Shown one piece after another: positions 6,647 through 9,830 of a stretch of DNA of 9,830 bases. The stretch lies in contig CAITIF010000579.1 in the NCBI GenBank assembly GCA_903892365.1, positions 1 through 9,830 on the forward strand. Direction: 5' to 3'. Both the position numbers and the translations under genes were made by a program. The notes below the pieces were generated by a model, which saw nothing but the letters and a program-made list of their open reading frames with translations, was not told the origin of the DNA and searched no databases. The DNA is from an uncultured Pirellula sp. (GTDB lineage: Bacteria > Planctomycetota > Planctomycetia > Pirellulales > Pirellulaceae). Numbering within the stretch: position 1 is the first letter of the stretch; every line of letters starts with the position of its first letter.

Positions 6647-7435
6647 TTACGAGCCCAGGAAAATCTCGTTGAAGAACGTATTCATGGCCTTCCAAGAACG
6701 CTTATCCGCCTTCTCTTGGTAAGCAGCCCCTTTGCTGTTGTCGTTACCTGCCATTGGCTGAGTGAAAGAATGCACGGCCTCAGAATAGTAGATCATCTGC
6801 CAATCGACGTCGGCATCCGTAAACTCCTTCTTCATGGCTTCAATGTCTTTGACGGGCACAAACGGATCGTCCGCGCCATGGCATATCAAAAGCTTAGCCT
6901 TGATGTTTTTCGCCTCTTCCGGCTTCAATGAATCCAAGCCACCATGGAAACTGACAGCCCCCTTGATGTCCGCGCCAGACCTTGCCAATTCCAACACACC
7001 CGTCCCACCAAAGCAGTAACCAATAGCCGCAATCTGCTTCGAATCCACCATGGCTTGCGCACGCAACTGCTCTAACCCAAGAGCCAGTCGCTTGCGGTAC
7101 AGACCGCGGTCTTTCTTGTAGGACCCAGCTAACTTGCCCGCTTCCGCCGTATTCGCCGGGCGAACCCCTTTTCCGTAAATATCCAAAGCAAATGCAACAT
7201 AACCTTGCTCCGCTAGCTGCCTCGCACGACCTTCTTCGTAGTCCGTTCGCCCCATCCATTGGTGCACAATGAGCACGCCAGGGGCATTCTTCACTTCGTC
7301 GTTCCAAGCGACCATGCCCTCAAGTACCACGTCTCCATCGCGGTACTCCACCATCTTGGTTTGAACAGCTCCACGAAGCATTTGCGTTTGCGAACTAAGA
7401 ACTACTAACAAAAAGAACACAGAAAATCTGATCAC
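6647..7435 (-). CDS. Exported dienelactone hydrolase family protein
   Basis: A protein of 262 residues in the alpha/beta-hydrolase fold. The catalytic set is visible: nucleophile Cys141 in G-Y-C-F-G-G, Asp190 in G-A-D-D-P-F-V-P, and His222 in E-A-V-H-S-F-T. The oxyanion-side H-Q-W-M-G at about 58-62 and D-I-Y-G-K-G at about 85-90 are also typical. Characterised relatives open dienelactone rings, but many members are general esterases and the substrate here is unknown. I chose the GTG at 7435 because AGGAG lies 7 bases before it and because it gives a signal peptide: Arg3, then a hydrophobic stretch, with likely cleavage after R-G-A near residue 21. The ATG at 7534 would add 33 residues, bury the signal and overlap the anti-sigma gene. 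It lies 79 bases after the anti-sigma gene on the same strand and converges with the epimerase fusion across a 20-base gap. Confidence 0.92.
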   Translation of the reverse strand: MIRFSVFFLLVVLSSQTQMLRGAVQTKMVEYRDGDVVLEGMVAWNDEVKNAPGVLIVHQWMGRTDYEEGRARQLAEQGYVAFALDIYGKGVRPANTAEAGKLAGSYKKDRGLYRKRLALGLEQLRAQAMVDSKQIAAIGYCFGGTGVLELARSGADIKGAVSFHGGLDSLKPEEAKNIKAKLLICHGADDPFVPVKDIEAMKKEFTDADVDWQMIYYSEAVHSFTQPMAGNDNSKGAAYQEKADKRSWKAMNTFFNEIFLGS

Positions 7436-7442
7436 CAAATCT

Positions 7443-7447
7443 CTCCT
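7443..7447 (-). promoter_or_regulatory. Ribosome binding site for the hydrolase GTG start
   Basis: The minus strand reads AGGAG here, 7 bases before the GTG at 7435. A TTG directly precedes that GTG in frame and is a less likely start, with 4-base spacing. This site is the main reason to prefer the shorter signal-peptide-bearing protein. Confidence 0.75.
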
Positions 7448-7514
7448 GTTAAATTGACGGACGTGGGAATAGCCGGAAATCTCAAAAACCCGACCACCCT
7501 CTAATATAACAGGA

Positions 7515-8321
7515 TTAGATATCCAATTTGGCAATCAGCGGAAGTCGCTTCTGGTCGGAAACAACAACTCCTCCTGGTTTTTCCACGGTGACCGCAAAAA
7601 CCTTAGGATTTCCAACCTCCAATTTCGCGTTGATCGGAATGACGGACTCGCCATCCGCAGAGATATCGAATACCCCGCCATCAATCGGTTCGTCGTCCCG
7701 AGAAGGATCAATAATCCATAGCTGGTACTGCTCCTTGGAGGAATCGTTCTTGGGTAAGCCACGAATCGTCATGAACCCCTTTTGTTGACGGTTGCTCCAA
7801 ACGACTTCACCTAGGTCCTTCTCGTCTGCTTTCGCGGGATCGGTCGAGCTCCAACGAACTCGGGTCAAATCCTCTGCGTTTGCGATCAATGCCTCGCGCT
7901 GCTGACTGGCGGTCATGATTTGCTTGGGATTCGAAGGCAGCACCACACACAAAGTCAAAGCAATAGCCGCTGCAGCGCACAGCCAAGCTAGCGATTCTCG
8001 CAAGCTGACCGCACGTCCTTGCGTCGCTAACTCAAGGGTGGGCTGCACCGCTTCCGTGACTAAACCCGGTTGTTGCAAAAAGCCTTTCGATGTCGCTCGA
8101 ATCCGCTCGGTAAGAGCGGCAGGCATCGATTCGCTGGGCTGAAACTCTTGAAACGTCAACCAAGCCCTACTAGCTGCTTCTTCCGTTCGCTCCACCATTT
8201 TATTGAAATCGCTTGAATCGTAAGATTTGAATTCGAGCAGTTCAGCTTCGGATAGGTCGCCCAACACCCAGCCAGCAGCAAGCTCCTGAGCTCGCATTTC
8301 CTGTTCGCCAATGGTCTTCAT
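7515..8321 (-). CDS. RskA-like membrane anti-sigma factor
   Basis: A protein of 268 residues that should hold the neighbouring ECF sigma factor inactive at the membrane until a signal arrives. Residues about 9-32 form a short anti-sigma helix segment (E-L-A-A-G-W-V-L-G-D-L-S-E-A-E) of the zinc-free type. The H-x3-C-x2-C zinc motif of ZAS factors is absent. One membrane helix spans about 110-129. The outer C-terminal part, about 170-262, matches the RskA domain pattern: G-F-M-T-I-R-G-L-P, Y-Q-L-W-I-I-D, D-G-G-V-F-D and a late F-A-V-T-V-E-K-P-G-G. The start at 8321 overlaps the sigma stop codon as ATGA, and AAGGG (8329-8333, minus strand) sits 7 bases upstream inside the sigma gene. Such overlap supports translational coupling and matched amounts. 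Release by regulated proteolysis is known for RskA but only inferred here. Confidence 0.92.
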   Translation of the reverse strand: MKTIGEQEMRAQELAAGWVLGDLSEAELLEFKSYDSSDFNKMVERTEEAASRAWLTFQEFQPSESMPAALTERIRATSKGFLQQPGLVTEAVQPTLELATQGRAVSLRESLAWLCAAAAIALTLCVVLPSNPKQIMTASQQREALIANAEDLTRVRWSSTDPAKADEKDLGEVVWSNRQQKGFMTIRGLPKNDSSKEQYQLWIIDPSRDDEPIDGGVFDISADGESVIPINAKLEVGNPKVFAVTVEKPGGVVVSDQKRLPLIAKLDI

Positions 8322-8971
8322 GATGGCACCCTTACCTTGGAACCGGTTGCAAACCGCTCCATACATTCACGTAACTGAATCAATCCTCTGCGAGCCAGTG
8401 ACTTTACTGAGCCTAACGGCATGGATAGATCGGCTGAGATCTGAGAATGCGAAAGCCCCTGGTGAATCGAACGACGCAGCACATCTTGGTGGCTCATTTG
8501 CAATCCCTCCAGACATCGAGCCGCCTTGGCAGCCTCGTCGATCAAGTCCAGACCTTGACCGGCATCATCTAAATCAGCCTGTTCCAATTCGATTCCAATA
8601 CTAATTGTTTCCAGAGAACGCCCGAGTTTGCGATGCCGGTCAATCAATTTCCGTCGGGCAATCATGGTGATGAAAGTGGACTCACAAGACCGAGCGGGGT
8701 CAAATTTCTCGGCTTTTCGCCATACCTCTAGAAATATGTCCTGAACTGCATCTTCCGCATCCGTCTGGCATGGGGAAAAACGCTTCGCCAATGCCCATAT
8801 CAAATTTCCATACTGGTTGATACAAGCGTCGAACGCATCGGCCTCTTTGGCCGCAACGCGGATCAACAAACTACCTTTCGAGAACCCAATGGATCCGTCG
8901 TTCTGTCGTTTCAAATTACCGTTCACCGACAAATCGAGCCTGCTCTTTGCTATGGAAATGGTCGCTGACAT
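8318..8971 (-). CDS. ECF-type RNA polymerase sigma factor
   Basis: A protein of 217 residues with the two conserved ECF domains. Region 2 covers about 45-117, with D-A-E-D-A-V-Q-D-I-F-L-E-V-W at 71-84 and R-R-K-L-I-D-R-H-R-K at 106-115. Region 4 covers about 150-203, with the helix-turn-helix G-L-S-H-S-Q-I-S-A-D-L and P-L-G-S-V-K-S. The residues after K-S read L-A-R-R-G, where most family members have R-x-R-R-G. The first 35-40 residues are a non-conserved tail. I chose the ATG at 8971 because GAGGGAG lies 8 bases before it and because translation upstream to 9301 shows no family similarity. It is paired with the RskA-like anti-sigma factor, so a SigK-like membrane-signal response is likely. 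The target genes are unknown. Confidence 0.93.
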   Translation of the reverse strand: MSATISIAKSRLDLSVNGNLKRQNDGSIGFSKGSLLIRVAAKEADAFDACINQYGNLIWALAKRFSPCQTDAEDAVQDIFLEVWRKAEKFDPARSCESTFITMIARRKLIDRHRKLGRSLETISIGIELEQADLDDAGQGLDLIDEAAKAARCLEGLQMSHQDVLRRSIHQGLSHSQISADLSMPLGSVKSLARRGLIQLRECMERFATGSKVRVPS

Positions 8972-8979
8972 AAAAAAGT

Positions 8980-8986
8980 CTCCCTC
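8980..8986 (-). promoter_or_regulatory. Ribosome binding site of the ECF sigma gene
   Basis: The minus strand reads GAGGGAG, followed by 8 bases and then the ATG at 8971. This fixes the start and makes the 110-residue extension of the open frame unlikely to be translated as part of the protein. Confidence 0.75.
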
Positions 8987-9006
8987 ATAGATGCTTCTAC
9001 GAGGAA

Positions 9007-9085
9007 ACTCGAACTTTGGATGCACTTTTAGACAAAATTTCTCGCGCTTTGCATATCCCCCGTCGAAGGCTACTCGAACCTTGGA
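9007..9085 (-). repeat. 14-base direct repeat upstream of the ECF sigma gene
   Basis: On the minus strand TCCAAGGTTCGAGT (9072-9085) recurs as TCCAAAGTTCGAGT (9007-9020), with 13 of 14 bases equal and starts 65 bases apart. The nearer copy ends 35 bases before the start codon. The place suits a regulator site or repeated promoter element for self-control of the sigma gene. This role is inferred. Confidence 0.5.
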
Positions 9086-9339
9086 AAAAACGGAGCATGC
9101 CCGACAAGCAAATCGGTGCCACCCACTTGTTGTAGCTTTTGTTGCGGCATTGAAGAATTTGTGCCACCGCGTTTTCGTAAATGTCGAGTAGAACGGACAA
9201 AGCAATACCGTAGAACGGGCCTCCAAGACCGCGATAGCCCAACAAGAATTAAAGAGACCGCCATCCTTACAAACTAGCAGTTTGCAGTGATGCGGCAGCA
9301 TGATGTAGCTGTTGGGCGCAAACGCATGTTAGAATCGAC

Positions 9340-9492
9340 CGCGTTGAGACCTAACGCGAGGCTTGAATCCAAGCGAGACGGCGGCGAAAGAAAAGCAAAC
9401 GAAACATCTACCTTCTAGATCAGCATTTTTGCTGTGCACCATCAGCCATATGGATTCTGCGTTAATGATCGCTGAGCAGCATGGGCTCAGCG
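9340..9492. repeat. Cluster of short perfect hairpins
   Basis: Five perfect stems occur in 153 bases: CGCGTT/AACGCG (9340-9358), GCTTG/CAAGC (9361-9374), ATCTA/TAGAT (9406-9420), CAGCA/TGCTG with a TTTT loop (9421-9434) and CGCTGAG/CTCAGCG (9470-9492). A CCATATGG palindrome lies at 9446-9453. No T-run follows in the manner of a terminator on either strand. The block lies downstream of the transposase tail and could be a transposon end or a structured RNA; this is not established. Confidence 0.5.
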
Positions 9493-9561
9493 CTAAAAAG
9501 AAGCTCTTCCTAATTTTATCAATAGGAAAGTGGTGTTCATATACAATCGGTCGAGCCAATC

Positions 9562-9586
9562 TGAGCGCCCGCAAGATCCGGGCTCA
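9562..9586. repeat. Imperfect hairpin just downstream of the transposase stop codon
   Basis: TGAGC and CCG on the left pair with CGG and GCTCA on the right, giving an 8-base-pair stem with a two-base bulge and a loop of about 7 bases. It starts 17 bases past the minus-strand stop at 9603. Without a T-run it is not a clear intrinsic terminator. REP-like elements next to transposases of this type look similar. It shares the string TGAGCCC (minus strand) with the hairpin at 9470-9492. Confidence 0.4.
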
Positions 9587-9602
9587 TTCATGGAGCATTC
9601 GT

Positions 9603-9830
9603 TCACGCAAAGCATTTCCGTGCCATCTTTTGTCCCGGCTGAAACATCTTGCCTCCAGATGCTGCCATCTCTCGCATGCGATCGGGCGAGCCCGCGCCGC
9701 GGCTCTTGCCCAAATACTTTTTGAAATTCCACACCAAATCGCACCACATCCCCGCATCGATCCCAACTCGCTCCAATACCGGAGCATAATCCTCTGGAAT
9801 CGATCCCTTCTTGTCCGATCGCTTCTGGCG
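9603..9830 (-). CDS. C-terminal fragment of a probable IS200/Y1-like (REP-associated) transposase, 5' end outside window
   Basis: The minus-strand frame is open from base 9830 to the TGA at 9603-9605 and encodes 75 residues with no start needed inside the window. The stretch D-K-K-G-S-I-P-E-D-Y-A-P-V-L-E-R-V-G-I-D near its beginning and the following W-C-D-L-V-W-N-F-K-K-Y-L-G resemble, from memory, the C-terminal end of a transposase family abundant in planctomycetes. In that family a D-K-R-G-x-I-P block and an R-L-G-I block follow the Y1 HUH nuclease domain. The catalytic His-x-His and Tyr would lie outside the window, so activity cannot be judged. The gene may be intact or a decayed remnant. 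Confidence 0.55.
   Translation of the reverse strand, partial: RQKRSDKKGSIPEDYAPVLERVGIDAGMWCDLVWNFKKYLGKSRGAGSPDRMREMAASGGKMFQPGQKMARKCFA

Larger units (their letters stand above)
8972..9602. other. Non-coding stretch between the ECF sigma gene and the transposase tail
   Basis: I see no gene I can support in these 631 bases. Minus-strand frames reach into the stretch, but their translations have no recognisable domain. The part near the sigma gene holds the sigma ribosome site and a 14-base direct repeat. The part from 9340 to 9590 holds a run of short perfect hairpins. No tRNA cloverleaf was found. Confidence 0.6.

Noticed and set aside
6631..6659. Possible bidirectional terminator CCTGG/CCAGG between the convergent epimerase and hydrolase genes
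   Set aside because: The stem has only 5 base pairs with a 19-base loop, has no T-run, and overlaps the hydrolase stop codon.
9072..9085. Possible tRNA T-arm, because the minus strand contains GGTTCGAGT
   Set aside because: No acceptor, D or anticodon stems could be built around it, and the second copy at 9007-9020 has no tRNA context either.
8997..9245. Minus-strand open frame of 82 residues upstream of the ECF sigma gene
   Set aside because: No recognisable domain, no ribosome site found, and it runs through the direct repeat and up to the sigma leader. Other frames here are equally open.
8972..9301. Longer ECF sigma protein starting at 9301
   Set aside because: The added 110 residues show no sigma features, and a good ribosome site precedes the ATG at 8971.
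9352..9464. Integron attC-like site: ACCTAAC on the left, GCGTTA on the right, with GAATCC/GGATTC inside
   Set aside because: The spacers between the paired boxes are 7 bases on one side and 1 on the other, and the right box does not fit GTTRRRY. Six-base matches over 100 bases occur often by chance, and no integrase or cassette is seen.

Overview
The window looks like a chromosomal piece of a planctomycete, probably from the Rhodopirellula/Pirellula/Blastopirellula group. This rests on recognition, not a search. The cues are a membrane-anchored protein with prenyltransferase/squalene-cyclase-like repeats ending in the G-R-F-Y-T-T-C-x-A-T pattern familiar from planctomycetes, GAGTAC-type intergenic repeats, an SRPBCC-SDR fusion, moderate GC content, few Shine-Dalgarno sites, and the tail of a transposase family common in these genomes.

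Layout: (1) 2-481 (+) is the C-terminal end of SecA with its zinc-binding SEC-C tail. (2) 482-805 is non-coding and holds nested GTACTC/GAGTAC inverted repeats. (3) 806-2650 (-) is a single-pass membrane protein with a cyclase-like alpha-toroid domain. (4) 2793-3713 (-) is a MerR-type regulator fused to a CarH-like cobalamin-binding module in which both expected cobalamin histidines are replaced. (5) 3714-4069 is the divergent control region, with an AT-rich inverted repeat and TGAACG repeats. (6) 4070-5152 (+) is an unusual sigma-70 factor with little or no region 3. (7) 5211-6626 (+) is an SRPBCC domain fused to a TIGR01777-type NAD(P)-binding epimerase. (8) 6647-7435 (-) is an exported dienelactone hydrolase. 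(9) 8318-8971 (-) and 7515-8321 (-) are an ECF sigma factor and its RskA-like membrane anti-sigma factor, overlapping by ATGA. (10) 8972-9602 is non-coding, with a direct repeat near the ECF gene and a cluster of short hairpins. (11) 9603-9830 (-) is the C-terminal end of a probable IS200/Y1-like (REP-associated) transposase that continues past the window.

How the genes work together: the ECF sigma/anti-sigma pair is a self-contained envelope signalling unit, and the hydrolase follows it on the same strand with its own ribosome site, so it may be co-transcribed. The MerR/CarH-like regulator and the region-3-less sigma factor are divergent across a shared 356-base control region, which suggests cross-regulation. 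That pair is the best candidate here for a poorly described system. No phage, CRISPR, rRNA or tRNA was seen.
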